The notes under the pieces were generated by a model. It was not told the origin of the DNA and made no database searches. It was given only the letters and a program-made list of their open reading frames with translations. Below, piece after piece: positions 19,773 through 36,495 of a stretch of DNA of 64,000 nucleotides (within the stretch, counting starts at the first letter, position 1; every line of letters begins with the position of its first letter). The position numbers and the translations under genes were made by a program. The DNA is from Streptomyces sp. JJ66 (GTDB lineage Bacteria; Actinomycetota; Actinomycetes; Streptomycetales; Streptomycetaceae). Location: the NCBI RefSeq assembly GCF_019303495.1, contig NZ_JAEVFI010000005.1, forward strand, positions 1 through 64,000. Direction: 5' to 3'.

Positions 19773-19991
19773 GTGAAGCGCGACATCCACCCGGAGTACG
19801 TCGAGACCCAGGTCAGCTGCACCTGTGGCGCGTCGTTCACCACCCGTAGCACCGTCAGCGACGGCACCATCCGTGCCGACGTGTGCTCCGAGTGCCACCC
19901 CTTCTACACCGGCAAGCAGAAGATCCTCGACACCGGTGGCCGCGTGGCCCGCTTCGAGGCCCGCTTCGGCAAGAAGAGCGCGGCCAAGTAG
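19773..19991 (+). CDS. rpmE: Ribosomal protein L31 (zinc-binding type)
   Basis: 72 residues, the normal L31 size. It begins [11 protein letters not shown] and has the zinc ligands C-x-C (SCTCGAS) and C-x2-C (VCSECHPF), so it is the C+ form. Streptomyces usually also has a C- paralogue under Zur control elsewhere. TAGGAGACACC gives a good ribosome-binding site. Confidence 0.97.
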   Translation: MKRDIHPEYVETQVSCTCGASFTTRSTVSDGTIRADVCSECHPFYTGKQKILDTGGRVARFEARFGKKSAAK

Positions 19992-20098
19992 CGACGTTCA
20001 GCGCCGGTTCCCGGCCCGCCGCCCGGCGGGTGCGGGACCGGCGCTTTGTCGTCGTCACCGCCAGCCCACCCCCTTCCCGCACCCAGAGGAACCTGACG

Positions 20099-21169
<1,071 letters not shown>

Positions 21170-21202
21170 GCGGGCACACATCGGGACGGGTGAGGAACAG
21201 CG

Positions 21203-22084
21203 ATGCGGCAGTCTCCCGGGGGCCGCGCCCCCTCTCCGCGCAGTGTGCTGCTGGCGGAGGTCGCGCAGGCCACGCAGCGGCTGGCCGACGCGGGCGTCCC
21301 CTCGCCCCGGTTCGACGCCGAGGAGCTGGCGTCGTTCGTGCACGGCGTCAAGCGCGGTGAGCTGCACCAGGTCGCCGACGCCGACTTCGACGCACGCTAC
21401 TGGGAGGCCATCGCCCGGCGCGAGGCCCGCGAACCGCTCCAGCACATCACCGGGCGCGCGTTCTTCCGCTATCTGGAGCTGGCGGTCGGACGCGGGGTGT
21501 TCGTGCCGCGTCCGGAGACGGAGTCCGTGGTCGGCTGGGCGATAGACGCCGTGCGGGCCATGGATGTCGCCGAGCCGCTGATCGTGGACCTGTGCACCGG
21601 CTCCGGCGCCATCGCGCTCGCCCTGGCCCAGGAGGTGCCGCGTTCGCGGGTGCACGCCGTCGAGCTGGACGAGGGCGCGCTGCACTGGGCGCGCAAGAAC
21701 ACCGACGGCACCCGGGTGCGGCTGCACCACGCCGACGCCCGCACCGCGCTGCCGGAGCTGGACGGCCAGGTGGACCTGGTCATCTCCAACCCGCCCTACA
21801 TCCCGCTCACCGAGTGGGAGCACGTCGCCCCCGAGGCCCGCGACCACGATCCGCAGCTGGCCCTGTTCTCCGGCGAGGACGGCCTGGACCTCATCCGGGG
21901 CCTGGAGCGCACCGCGCACCGCCTGCTGCGGCCCGGCGGGCTCGTCGTCATCGAGCACGCCGACACCCAGGGCGGCCAGGTGCCGTGGATCTTCACCGAG
22001 GACCGGGGCTGGGCCGACGCCGCCGACCACCCCGACCTGAACAACCGCCCCCGATTCGCCACAGCCCGCAGGGAGGTGCCGTAA
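21203..22084 (+). CDS. prmC: Release-factor glutamine methyltransferase
   Basis: A 293-residue SAM-dependent enzyme that methylates the GGQ glutamine of release factors. The N-terminal helical domain is followed by the SAM motif [14 protein letters not shown] and the catalytic NPPYIP loop (near residue 195). GTGAGGAA precedes the ATG. The stop overlaps the next ATG (TAATG), so sua5 is translationally coupled. The prfA-prmC-sua5 order is a common bacterial translation cluster. Confidence 0.95.
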   Translation: MRQSPGGRAPSPRSVLLAEVAQATQRLADAGVPSPRFDAEELASFVHGVKRGELHQVADADFDARYWEAIARREAREPLQHITGRAFFRYLELAVGRGVFVPRPETESVVGWAIDAVRAMDVAEPLIVDLCTGSGAIALALAQEVPRSRVHAVELDEGALHWARKNTDGTRVRLHHADARTALPELDGQVDLVISNPPYIPLTEWEHVAPEARDHDPQLALFSGEDGLDLIRGLERTAHRLLRPGGLVVIEHADTQGGQVPWIFTEDRGWADAADHPDLNNRPRFATARREVP

Positions 22085-22731
22085 TGGCACGGCGCTACGA
22101 CTGCTCCGACCCCACCGACCGCCGGACCGGGCTGCGCGAGGCCGCCGCCGCCGTCCGCCGCGGCGAGCTGGTCGTGCTGCCCACCGACACGGTGTACGGG
22201 ATCGGGGCGGACGCGTTCGCCCCGGAGGCCGTCGCCGACCTGCTTCAGGCCAAGGGACGCGGCCGGGGCATGCCCTCCCCGGTGCTCGTCGGCTCCCCGA
22301 ACACCCTGCACGGGCTGGTCACCGACTTCTCCGAGTCCGCCTGGGAACTGGTGGACGCCTTCTGGCCCGGCGCGCTCACCCTCGTCGCCCGCCACCAGCC
22401 CTCGCTGACCTGGGACCTGGGGGAGACGCGTGGCACCGTCGCCGTGCGCATGCCGCTGCACCCGGTGGCGATCGAGCTGCTGACCGAGGTCGGCCCGATG
22501 GCCGTCTCCTCGGCCAACCTCACCGGCCACCCGGCCCCGCAGGACTGCGACGCGGCACAGGAGATGCTGGGCGACTCCGTCGCCGTCTACCTCGACGGCG
22601 GCCCCACCCCCGACACCGTGCCGTCCTCCATCGTTGACGTCACCGGAACGCAGCCGGTGCTGCTGCGCGCCGGGGCCCTGAGCGCCGACGAGCTGCGCAA
22701 GGTGGTCCCCGACCTCAAGGAGGCCAGTTGA
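22084..22731 (+). CDS. L-threonylcarbamoyladenylate synthase (Sua5/YwlC type)
   Basis: A 215-residue YrdC-domain protein. It makes threonylcarbamoyl-AMP from threonine, bicarbonate and ATP for the t6A37 modification of ANN-decoding tRNAs. Motifs include LPTDTVYGIGADAF, KGRGRGMPSPVLVG and SSANLTGHPAP. Without a C-terminal Sua5 extension it is the short YwlC/TsaC form. It overlaps prmC at its start and the next gene at its stop. Confidence 0.93.
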   Translation: MARRYDCSDPTDRRTGLREAAAAVRRGELVVLPTDTVYGIGADAFAPEAVADLLQAKGRGRGMPSPVLVGSPNTLHGLVTDFSESAWELVDAFWPGALTLVARHQPSLTWDLGETRGTVAVRMPLHPVAIELLTEVGPMAVSSANLTGHPAPQDCDAAQEMLGDSVAVYLDGGPTPDTVPSSIVDVTGTQPVLLRAGALSADELRKVVPDLKEAS

Positions 22732-23381
22732 CCGCGCCCGAAGGGCGTGGCATAGCGACCCCCACCGAGGCCGGTACGCCCTTCCGCATCCTGCACGTCT
22801 CCACCGGCAACGTCTGCCGCTCACCCATCACCGAGCGGCTGACACGGCACGCCCTGGCGGCCCGGCTGGACGGGATGGCCGCCGGTGGCCTGCTGGTGGA
22901 GAGTGCCGGGACGTGGGGGCACGAGGGCGCGCCCATGGAGGAGCACGCCGCCACCGTCCTGGCCGACTACGGCGCCGACGCCACCGGCTTCACCGGCCGC
23001 GAGCTGCTGGACGAGCACGTCATCCGCGCCGACCTGGTGCTGACCGCCACCCGCGACCACCGGGCGCAGGTCATCTCCATGGGGCACTCCGCGGGGCTGC
23101 GCACGTTCACCCTGAAGGAGTTCACCCGGCTGGTGGGCGCGATCGACGCCGCGAGCCTGCCGGACCCGGCCTCGCCCGGCGGCGTCGCCGAGCGGGCCCG
23201 CGCCCTGGTCCAGGCCGCAGCCGCACTGCGCGGCTGGCTGCAGGCTCCCACCGCCGAGGCGGACGAGGTCTACGACCCGTACGGGGCGCCCATCACCTAC
23301 TTCCGCAGCGTCGGCGAGGAGATCAGCCGCGCGCTCGACCCCGTGGTGACCGCGCTCACCGGGGTGCCCGCCCCGGCGTAG
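22728..23381 (+). CDS. Low-molecular-weight protein-tyrosine-phosphatase-like protein lacking the catalytic cysteine
   Basis: 217 residues in the LMW-PTP fold. It begins at a TTG (22728) that overlaps the previous stop and follows AAGGAGG. The P-loop reads V-S-T-G-N-V-C-R-S-P at residues 24-33. The active enzyme needs Cys six residues before the Arg; here that position (25) is Ser, while the second Cys (30) and Arg31 remain. The C-terminal general-acid motif DPY is retained. Phosphatase activity is therefore doubtful; a binding role is possible. I think Streptomyces orthologues at this locus share the Ser, but I cannot verify that here. Confidence 0.8.
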   Translation: MTAPEGRGIATPTEAGTPFRILHVSTGNVCRSPITERLTRHALAARLDGMAAGGLLVESAGTWGHEGAPMEEHAATVLADYGADATGFTGRELLDEHVIRADLVLTATRDHRAQVISMGHSAGLRTFTLKEFTRLVGAIDAASLPDPASPGGVAERARALVQAAAALRGWLQAPTAEADEVYDPYGAPITYFRSVGEEISRALDPVVTALTGVPAPA

Positions 23382-23436
23382 CCGCTGGGCGGGGGACGCA
23401 ACCAGCCAGCCGCGTCGCCGTGTCCTAGTCTGTAGG

Positions 23437-23471
23437 GCCTAGTACTCCTAGTACGCCAGCTGGTACTAGGC
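23437..23471. promoter_or_regulatory. CCTAGTAC repeats upstream of wecA-like gene
   Basis: GCCTAGTAC (23437-23445) forms an inverted pair with GTACTAGGC (23463-23471). A further direct copy CCTAGTAC lies between them (23447-23454), and a near copy CCTAGTC is just upstream. This cluster lies 22 bases before the GTG. It could be an operator or a leader hairpin. Confidence 0.5.
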
Positions 23472-23493
23472 GCCGAAGAACCCAGGGGAGCCC

Positions 23494-24837
23494 GTGCGGG
23501 AGTATCTGCTGACGTTGTGCGTCACGGCCGCGGTCACCTACTTGCTGACCGGGCCGGTGCGGAAGTTCGCCATCGCGGCGGGCGCCATGCCGCAGATCCG
23601 CGCCCGGGACGTACACCGTGAGCCCACCCCGCGACTCGGCGGCATCGCGATGTTCGGCGGCCTGTGCGCGGGTCTGCTGGTCGCCTCACAGCTCACCAAT
23701 ATCGGTGAAGCCTTCACCCTGTCCGACGAACCGCGCGCGCTGCTCGCCGGCGCCGGGATCATCTGGGTGCTGGGCGTGCTGGACGACAAGTTCGGCGTGG
23801 ACGCGCTGGTCAAGCTCGGCGGCCAGATGATCGCCGCCGGTGTCATGGTGTGGCAGGGCCTGACCATCTTGTGGCTGCCCATCCCCACCGTCGGCAACGT
23901 CGCCCTCACCCCGCTCCAGGGCACCCTGCTGACCGTCGCGCTGGTCGTCATCACCATCAACGCCGTGAACTTCGTGGACGGGCTGGACGGGCTGGCCGCG
24001 GGCGTGGTGTGCATCGCGGCGATGGCGTTCTTCATGTACGCCTACCGCATGTGGTACGGCTACGGCATCGAGGCCGCCGCCCCGGCCACGCTCTTCGCCG
24101 CCGTCCTCATCGGCATGTGCCTGGGCTTCCTGCCGCACAACATGCACCCCGCCCGCATCTTCATGGGTGACTCCGGCTCGATGCTCATCGGCCTCGTCCT
24201 CGCGGCGGGCGCGGTCACGATCACCGGCCAGGTGGACCCGGACGTGGTCACCGAGCACGAGGGTTCGGTGCGCGAGGCGGTGCAGGTGATGGTGCCGGTC
24301 TACATGCCGCTGCTGCTGCCGCTGACGATCCTGGCCGTCCCGATCGCCGACCTCGCGCTGTCGATCATCCGGCGCACCTGGAAGGGCCAGTCGCCGTTCG
24401 CCGCCGACCGGGGGCACCTGCACCACCGGCTGCTGGAGATCGGTCACAGCCACAGCCGCGCGGTGCTGACGCTGTACTTCTGGTCCGCGCTGATCGCCTT
24501 CGGCGCGGTCGCCTTCTCGGTGAAGTCCCGCTCGCTGGTGATCGTCCTGACGATCGTCCTGCTGAGCGCGGTGGGCCTCGTCGTCCTGCTGCTGCCCCGC
24601 TTCACCCCGCGCGTCCCGGCCTGGGGCCAGCGCCTGGTCCCACCCCGCTACCGGCGCCTGGAGGACGAACCGGTAGCGGCGCCCGCCGGGGAAACGGAGT
24701 CCGCCGCTCCGCAGCGCGAACCGGAGACCATCAGCGCTTCGGCCGCCCGTCCGCACACCTCTGGTCTCAACGGCGCGACCGCCCTCACCGACCGCCACCG
24801 CCCCTCCCGCCGCCGCACGTTGGACTCCCGTTCCTGA
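23494..24837 (+). CDS. WecA/MraY-family polyprenyl-phosphate sugar-1-phosphate transferase
   Basis: 447 residues with about ten membrane helices. The diagnostic acidic motifs are present: DDKFGVD (Mg/lipid site, near 90), [19 protein letters not shown], and the cytoplasmic [13 protein letters not shown] near 310. It should join a UDP-HexNAc sugar phosphate to undecaprenyl phosphate, the first step of a wall glycopolymer. The last 70 residues are a charged, Ser/Arg-rich tail. It starts at GTG after AGGGGAGCCC. It is the last gene before the ATP synthase operon. Confidence 0.92.
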   Translation: MREYLLTLCVTAAVTYLLTGPVRKFAIAAGAMPQIRARDVHREPTPRLGGIAMFGGLCAGLLVASQLTNIGEAFTLSDEPRALLAGAGIIWVLGVLDDKFGVDALVKLGGQMIAAGVMVWQGLTILWLPIPTVGNVALTPLQGTLLTVALVVITINAVNFVDGLDGLAAGVVCIAAMAFFMYAYRMWYGYGIEAAAPATLFAAVLIGMCLGFLPHNMHPARIFMGDSGSMLIGLVLAAGAVTITGQVDPDVVTEHEGSVREAVQVMVPVYMPLLLPLTILAVPIADLALSIIRRTWKGQSPFAADRGHLHHRLLEIGHSHSRAVLTLYFWSALIAFGAVAFSVKSRSLVIVLTIVLLSAVGLVVLLLPRFTPRVPAWGQRLVPPRYRRLEDEPVAAPAGETESAAPQREPETISASAARPHTSGLNGATALTDRHRPSRRRTLDSRS

Positions 24838-25133
24838 GGGTGTCGCCCGCCCTGGCGGCGGCTGCCGCGAGCACCGCGGTAAGCGAGCGCTCAGCTAGGG
24901 TGGTGCCAACTGCCCGTCAGTGCACGGATGATGGGCGTCGCTCTCAAGTGTGACGGCTGGCACACCAACTTGGTAAAGACCTCATCAAATAGTTTGTGAT
25001 ACCGTTCACGAGACCGGTCAGGAGGTCGGCGGGCAGCGACCCAGGCCCCCGCTCCGCGCGTTCGCGCCGCCGGGCTACGCTCACCACCGACGTCACGTCG
25101 CCCCCCGCAGTCCCCCTTGCTGGAGCAGCACTT
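24838..25133 (+). promoter_or_regulatory. Upstream region of the ATP synthase operon
   Basis: This 296-bp gap has an A/T-rich stretch (24970-25003: TTGGTA, AAATAG, GTGATACC), unusual for the surrounding DNA and the likely atpI promoter. The spacing of the hexamers is not ideal, so the exact elements are uncertain. No gene is seen. Confidence 0.5.
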
Positions 25134-25565
25134 ATGCAGTCGAACGACGCCCGGATTCTCCGCGGCGCCGCGATTCCCTCGGCCTGCGCCGGGCTGGTCG
25201 GCGTCGTCGTCGGCACCCTCGTGGCCGGTGCGCAGGGTGCTCTCGGGGCCGCGCTCGGCACCGTGCTCGTCCTCGCGTTCTTCGGTGCCGGACTCGTCGC
25301 GCTGAGCCGTATCGGCGAGGCATGGCCGCACCTCTTGCTCGGCGCGGGGTTCCTCGTCTACACGACACAGGTCGGCGTCATGCTCGTCCTGCTCCTGCTG
25401 CTGCGCGACGCCACGTGGATGGACGGCCGGGTCTTCGGCCTGACTGTCCTGGCCTGCCTGCTGGTGTGGCTCGCCGCCCAGGCGTGGACCCACACCCGGG
25501 TGAAGACCCTGTACGTCGATCCCCCCGCCCCGAGCACGTCCACGGACGCGGAGCCCCGCGCATGA
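25134..25565 (+). CDS. atpI: ATP synthase accessory protein AtpI
   Basis: A 143-residue membrane protein with four hydrophobic helices (CAGLVGVVVGTLVAGAQ, LGTVLVLAFFGAGLVAL, LVYTTQVGVMLVLLLLL, LTVLACLLVWLAAQAW). Position and topology identify it as AtpI, which helps c-ring assembly or magnesium uptake. It is less conserved than the other subunits. A 267-bp gap with a hairpin separates it from atpB. Confidence 0.85.
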   Translation: MQSNDARILRGAAIPSACAGLVGVVVGTLVAGAQGALGAALGTVLVLAFFGAGLVALSRIGEAWPHLLLGAGFLVYTTQVGVMLVLLLLLRDATWMDGRVFGLTVLACLLVWLAAQAWTHTRVKTLYVDPPAPSTSTDAEPRA

Positions 25566-25583
25566 GGGCCGAGTACGGAGGCA

Positions 25584-25616
25584 CCGAAGGTAGGGGCGAC
25601 ATAAGAACACCTTCGG
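25584..25616 (+). promoter_or_regulatory. Hairpin in the atpI-atpB gap
   Basis: An 8-bp stem (CCGAAGGT with ACCTTCGG) encloses a 17-base loop. It lies 18 bases after atpI. It could attenuate read-through or mark a second promoter for the structural genes; TATGGT at 25624-25629 is -10-like. Confidence 0.45.
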
Positions 25617-25832
25617 CGGACTGCTATGGTCCGACGCCGAGAGTGTGGCGAGCGATGGAGCGTGCGCTGTGCGGGACAGCGTCGCGAGCTCCCCGCTTCT
25701 TCGTGGACCGCTCTGCCGTCGCGCCGGCCGGTCCCTCCTCCCGTGATACCCAGTCCAGTGCCGCTCCGTGGCCCTGTGCCGCGCCGACACACGAGGTAGC
25801 CGTACCTATGCGTCCGACCGAAGGAGCTCGCG

Positions 25833-26642
25833 GTGAGTAGTGATCAGTTGCTCGCCTTCGAGGTTGACTGCCACCTGTTCCAGGGGTGTGGCTTTGAGGC
25901 CCCGAGCGTGTGGTCGTTCATCTTCGAGCCGATGTTCACGGTCGGGCCGCTCGAGTTCAACAAGCCGATGCTCCTCGCGTTCATCGGTACCGGCCTCATC
26001 CTCACGTTTTTCGGGATGGCGTTCTCGAAACCCAAGGTCGTCCCCGGCAAGCTCCAGATGGTCGCCGAGGCGGGCTATGAGTTCGTGCGCAAGGGCATCG
26101 CCCGCGAGGTGATCGGCAAGAAGGGCGAGCCCTTCGTCCCGCTGCTCGTCTCGCTGTTCTTCTTCGTGTGGGTGATGAACCTGTGGGCGCTCATCCCGAT
26201 CGCCCAGTTCCCGGTCACCTCCGTGATCGCCTACCCAGCCGCTCTGGCGATCGTCGTGTGGGTCACCTACATGACGGTGACGTTCAAGACGAACGGGTTC
26301 GTCGGCGGCATGCGCAACCTGTGTGTACCTTCCGGGCTGCCGAAGCCGATCTACGTGATCCTGACCCCGATCGAGTTCGTCTCGAACATCTTCGTCCGGC
26401 CGTTCACGCTGGCCGTACGGCTCTTCGCGAACATGTTCGCAGGTCACACCCTGATCCTGATCTTCACGATCGCGACCTGGTACATGCTCGGCACGGTCCT
26501 CGGAACCGTGTACGCCACCGCCTCCTTCGCCATGACGGTCGTGCTCACCGTCTTCGAGCTTTTCATCCAGGCGTTGCAGGCGTACGTGTTCACCGTGCTG
26601 ACGGCCACCTACCTCTCGCAGGCGCTGGAAGAAGCGCACTGA
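25833..26642 (+). CDS. atpB: ATP synthase Fo subunit a
   Basis: 269 residues with five to six helices. The proton-channel arginine is in VRPFTLAVRLFANMFAGHTL, followed by a C-terminal helix (FELFIQALQAYVFTVLTATY) with the conserved Gln. It starts at GTG after GAAGGAGCTC. Confidence 0.96.
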   Translation: MSSDQLLAFEVDCHLFQGCGFEAPSVWSFIFEPMFTVGPLEFNKPMLLAFIGTGLILTFFGMAFSKPKVVPGKLQMVAEAGYEFVRKGIAREVIGKKGEPFVPLLVSLFFFVWVMNLWALIPIAQFPVTSVIAYPAALAIVVWVTYMTVTFKTNGFVGGMRNLCVPSGLPKPIYVILTPIEFVSNIFVRPFTLAVRLFANMFAGHTLILIFTIATWYMLGTVLGTVYATASFAMTVVLTVFELFIQALQAYVFTVLTATYLSQALEEAH

Positions 26643-28394
<1,752 letters not shown>

Positions 28395-28491
28395 TCCCGG
28401 CCGCACAACCAACTCAACAAGCAGTACGTAGCGGCCCGAGTTGGGCCGTAGCAGATACATACGGGCCCAACAAGGAGAGCAGGGAACCCAG

Positions 28492-30063
28492 ATGGCGGAG
28501 CTCACGATCCGGCCGGATGAGATCCGGGACGCGCTGGAGAACTTTGTCCAGTCGTACACGCCGGACGCGGCCTCGCGCGAAGAGGTCGGGACGGTCAGCG
28601 TTGCCGGTGACGGCATCGCGAAGGTCGAGGGGCTGCCCTCGGCCATGGCGAACGAGCTGCTGAAGTTCGAGGACGGCACGCTCGGCCTCGCCCTGAACCT
28701 CGAAGAGCGCGAGGTCGGTGCGGTGGTCCTCGGCGAGTTCAGCGGCATCGAGGAGGGCCAGACGGTGCGCCGCACCGGCGAGGTCCTCTCGGTGGCGGTG
28801 GGCGACGGCTACCTCGGCCGTGTCGTCGATCCGCTGGGCAACCCGGTGGACGGACTCGGCGACATCGAGACCTCGGGCCGCCGTGCGCTGGAGCTGCAGG
28901 CCCCCACGGTCATGCAGCGCAAGTCGGTGCACGAGCCGATGGAGACCGGCTACAAGGCCGTGGACGCCATGACCCCGATCGGCCGTGGCCAGCGTCAGCT
29001 GATCATCGGCGACCGGCAGACCGGCAAGACGGCCCTGGCGGTTGACACGATCATCAACCAGAAGGCCAACTGGGAGACCGGCGACCCGAGCAAGCAGGTC
29101 CGCTGCATCTACGTCGCCGTCGGCCAGAAGGGCTCCACCATCGCTGGCGTGCGCGGCGCGCTGGAGGAGGCCGGTGCCCTGGAGTACACGACGATTGTCG
29201 CCGCCCCGGCGTCCGACCCGGCGGGCTTCAAGTACCTGGCGCCCTACACCGGTTCGGCCATCGGCCAGCACTGGATGTACGAGGGCAAGCACGTCCTGAT
29301 CGTCTTCGACGACCTGTCCAAGCAGGCCGACGCCTACCGCGCCGTGTCCCTGCTGCTGCGCCGCCCGCCGGGCCGTGAGGCGTACCCGGGTGACGTGTTC
29401 TACCTGCACTCCCGGCTGCTGGAGCGCTGCGCCAAGCTGTCGGACGAGATGGGCGCGGGCTCGATGACCGGTCTGCCGATCGTCGAGACCAAGGCCAACG
29501 ACGTGTCGGCGTTCATCCCGACCAACGTCATCTCCATCACCGACGGCCAGTGCTTCCTGGAGTCCGACCTGTTCAACGCGGGCCAGCGCCCGGCGCTGAA
29601 CGTCGGCATCTCGGTCTCCCGCGTCGGTGGCTCCGCGCAGCACAAGGCGATGAAGCAGGTGTCGGGCCGTCTGCGCGTGGACCTGGCCCAGTTCCGTGAG
29701 CTGGAGGCGTTCGCCGCCTTCGGCTCGGACCTGGACGCCGCGTCCAAGTCCTCCCTGGAGCGCGGTCAGCGCATGGTGGAACTGCTCAAGCAGAGCCAGT
29801 ACGCGCCGTACCCGACCGAGAACCAGATCGTCTCCATCTGGGCGGGCACCAACGGCCTGATGGACGAGGTCCCGGTCGCGGACATCCGCCGCTTCGAGAA
29901 GGAGCTGCTGGACTTCCTGCACCACGAGCACAAGGACCTGATGACGTCCATCCGCGAGGGCGCCAAGATGTCGGACGACACCCTGGCCAAGCTGCGTGAG
30001 GTCGTCGACTCCTTCAAGCGCCAGTTCGAGACCTCGGACGGCAAGCTGCTGGGCGAGGGCTGA
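28492..30063 (+). CDS. atpA: ATP synthase F1 subunit alpha
   Basis: 523 residues. The P-loop is [14 protein letters not shown]. The alpha signature is in PAYPTENQ-like and [12 protein letters not shown] sequences, with the arginine finger region retained. The ATG at 28492 is chosen ([11 protein letters not shown], preceded by AAGGAGAGCAGGGAACC). Non-catalytic nucleotide-binding subunit. Confidence 0.97.
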   Translation: MAELTIRPDEIRDALENFVQSYTPDAASREEVGTVSVAGDGIAKVEGLPSAMANELLKFEDGTLGLALNLEEREVGAVVLGEFSGIEEGQTVRRTGEVLSVAVGDGYLGRVVDPLGNPVDGLGDIETSGRRALELQAPTVMQRKSVHEPMETGYKAVDAMTPIGRGQRQLIIGDRQTGKTALAVDTIINQKANWETGDPSKQVRCIYVAVGQKGSTIAGVRGALEEAGALEYTTIVAAPASDPAGFKYLAPYTGSAIGQHWMYEGKHVLIVFDDLSKQADAYRAVSLLLRRPPGREAYPGDVFYLHSRLLERCAKLSDEMGAGSMTGLPIVETKANDVSAFIPTNVISITDGQCFLESDLFNAGQRPALNVGISVSRVGGSAQHKAMKQVSGRLRVDLAQFRELEAFAAFGSDLDAASKSSLERGQRMVELLKQSQYAPYPTENQIVSIWAGTNGLMDEVPVADIRRFEKELLDFLHHEHKDLMTSIREGAKMSDDTLAKLREVVDSFKRQFETSDGKLLGEG

Positions 30064-30065
30064 GC

Positions 30066-32449
<2,384 letters not shown>

Positions 32450-32543
32450 CGCTCCCGGCTCGCCGGCGGTGGGAACGGACCCGTGTCCGTTCCCACCCGC
32501 CGCACCCCGTATCCTTGTGAAAATCCCAGTCTGAGGAGCCACA

Positions 32544-32924
32544 GTGGCTGAGCTGCACGTCGAGTTGGTCGCCGCCGACCGCAAGGTCTGGTCCGGTGAG
32601 GCCAGCCTGGTCGTCGCGCGCACCTCGTCGGGTGAGATCGGCATCATGCCCGGCCACCAGCCGCTGCTTGGTGTGCTGGTGTCCGGCCCGGTCACCATCC
32701 GGTCCACCGGTGCGGACAGCGGCACCGTGATCGCCGCCGTGCACGGCGGTTTCATCTCGTTCGCGGACAACAAACTCTCCATCCTGGCCGAGATCGCGGA
32801 GCTGAGCTACGAGATCGACGTCCAGCGCGCCGAGCGCGCGCTGGAGAAGGCCAAGTCGGAGCAGGACTCGGCGGCCGAGCGGCGCGCCGATGTCCGACTG
32901 CGGGCAGTGGCGGTCGCACGCTGA
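32544..32924 (+). CDS. atpC: ATP synthase F1 subunit epsilon
   Basis: 126 residues, starting at GTG (AELHVELVAADRKVWSG). The N-terminal beta sandwich holds GEIGIMPGHQPLLG and the C-terminal two helices are Arg/Glu-rich. It ends the ATP synthase operon; a hairpin follows at 32947-32993. Confidence 0.96.
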   Translation: MAELHVELVAADRKVWSGEASLVVARTSSGEIGIMPGHQPLLGVLVSGPVTIRSTGADSGTVIAAVHGGFISFADNKLSILAEIAELSYEIDVQRAERALEKAKSEQDSAAERRADVRLRAVAVAR

Positions 32925-32946
32925 AACCGCACGCCCCTTCTCGCCC

Positions 32947-32993
32947 CAGCCGCGGACGGCTCCGGAGCCCTGCTCCGGAATGGTCCGCGGCTG
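32947..32993 (+). terminator. ATP synthase operon terminator
   Basis: An 11-bp stem (CAGCCGCGGAC with GTCCGCGGCTG) encloses a loop carrying two copies of GCTCCGGA. It lies 22 bases after atpC. Confidence 0.8.
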
Positions 32994-33094
32994 CGTCGAT
33001 CACGGGCGCGGCACGCTGGGAACGCTGGGAGACCGGGCACGGCGCACCGCACACGGCGCGCGGCCCGCTACAGACGCGAGGAGGTCGGTGACAC

Positions 33095-33547
33095 ATGGCC
33101 CTCGCCCTGTGGCTGTGCGGATCGTTCGTGGCGCTGGCCCTGCTGGCGCTGTTCGTCTTCGGCCTGCGCCGCCGCCTGATCCAGCGCTCCGGCGGCACGT
33201 TCGACTGCAGTCTGCGGTGGGACGTCGCCGGGGTGGAGGCGAGTGAGCCGACGGGCCGGGGCTGGAGCTACGGCATCGCCCGCTATCGCGGCGATCGCGT
33301 CGAGTGGTTCCGCGTCTTCTCCTACGCGCCCCGGCCGCGCCGCCTGCTGGAGCGTGAGTCGGTGGAGGTGCTGGAGCGCCGGGTGCCGAAGGGCGAGGAG
33401 GAGCTGGCTCTGTTGTCCGGCGCGGTCGTCCTCGTGTGCCGGCTCCGGGGTGCGCGGGTGGAACTGGCGATGAGCGAGGACGCGCTCACGGGTTTCCTCG
33501 CCTGGCTGGAGGCCGCGCCTCCGGGCCAGCGCGTCAACGTGGCGTAG
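33095..33547 (+). CDS. DUF2550 membrane protein
   Basis: 150 residues with one N-terminal helix (LWLCGSFVALALLALFVFGL) and a soluble domain with GGTFDCSLRW and RGWSYGIARYRGDRVEWFRV. This is the DUF2550 family, which lies next to the ATP synthase operon in many actinobacteria. The function is unknown. GAGGAGGTCGGTGACAC supplies the ribosome-binding site. Confidence 0.88.
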   Translation: MALALWLCGSFVALALLALFVFGLRRRLIQRSGGTFDCSLRWDVAGVEASEPTGRGWSYGIARYRGDRVEWFRVFSYAPRPRRLLERESVEVLERRVPKGEEELALLSGAVVLVCRLRGARVELAMSEDALTGFLAWLEAAPPGQRVNVA

Positions 33548-35701
<2,154 letters not shown>

Positions 35702-35734
35702 GCGCTGACGCGCCCTGCCTAGGATGGGCCGACC

Positions 35735-36394
35735 ATGTCGCTGCCGCACGCCATCCTCACCGCCCTGCTGGAGAAGCCGTCTTCGGGGCTGGAGCTGACG
35801 CGCCGGTTCGACAAGTCCATCGGCTTCTTCTGGTCCGCCACGCACCAGCAGATCTACCGCGAGCTGGGCAAGCTGGAGCAGGCGGGCTGGGTGCGGTCGG
35901 AGCCGGAACCGGGCAGTCGCGGGCAGCGCAAGGAGTACGCGGTGCTGCCCCAGGGCCGCGCGGAGCTGAGCCGCTGGGTGGGCGCCGCGCAGGACCCCAA
36001 GCCGCTGCGGGACGCCACGATCCTGCGGCTGCGGGCGGCAGCCGTCGTCGGCACGGACGGCCTCGCCGGGGAGCTGGCCCGCCATCTCGCCCTGCACGAG
36101 CGGCAGCTGGCGGAGTACCAGCGGATCGAACGCCGCGACTTCCCGCCGGAGCGCACCGACGAGATCGCCCGGCTCCAGCACGTGGTGCTGCGGGCGGGCA
36201 TCGAACTGGAGTCCTTCTGGACGCGGTGGCTGACGGACGCGCTGGCCGCACTCGGCGAACCGGCCCCGGAGTCAGCGCCGCAGCCAGCGCCGGAAGCCGG
36301 GGTGCGGAGAGCCGGGGCGCCGGAAGCCGCAGTATCCGACACCGCAGCGCCGGAAGCCGGGGCGCCGGAAGCCGAGGCGCCGGAGCGCGCGTGA
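35735..36394 (+). CDS. PadR-family transcriptional regulator
   Basis: 219 residues. The PadR winged helix is at 1-80 (LPHAILTALLEKPSSGLELT, then ATHQQIYRELGKLEQAGWVR) with a following helical domain (Vir_C). The last 40 residues are Ala/Pro/Glu repeats without family similarity. It sits directly after the FadH-type gene, whose promoter has a perfect 18-bp palindrome, so it probably represses that unit and its own expression. Confidence 0.88.
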   Translation: MSLPHAILTALLEKPSSGLELTRRFDKSIGFFWSATHQQIYRELGKLEQAGWVRSEPEPGSRGQRKEYAVLPQGRAELSRWVGAAQDPKPLRDATILRLRAAAVVGTDGLAGELARHLALHERQLAEYQRIERRDFPPERTDEIARLQHVVLRAGIELESFWTRWLTDALAALGEPAPESAPQPAPEAGVRRAGAPEAAVSDTAAPEAGAPEAEAPERA

Positions 36395-36398
36395 AAGA

Positions 36399-36432
36399 GC
36401 CGGGGAGACGGCGGGCGGGCCGTCTCCCCGGC
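36399..36432. terminator. Bidirectional terminator between padR and chitinase genes
   Basis: A perfect 13-bp stem (GCCGGGGAGACGG with CCGTCTCCCCGGC) with an 8-base loop lies between two convergent genes. Confidence 0.88.
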
Positions 36433-36495
36433 GGTCTGACGGGGCGGACTCAGCGGGCGGTGCTCAGCCACCCAGCCCCGGTGGAGGGGCGGCGA

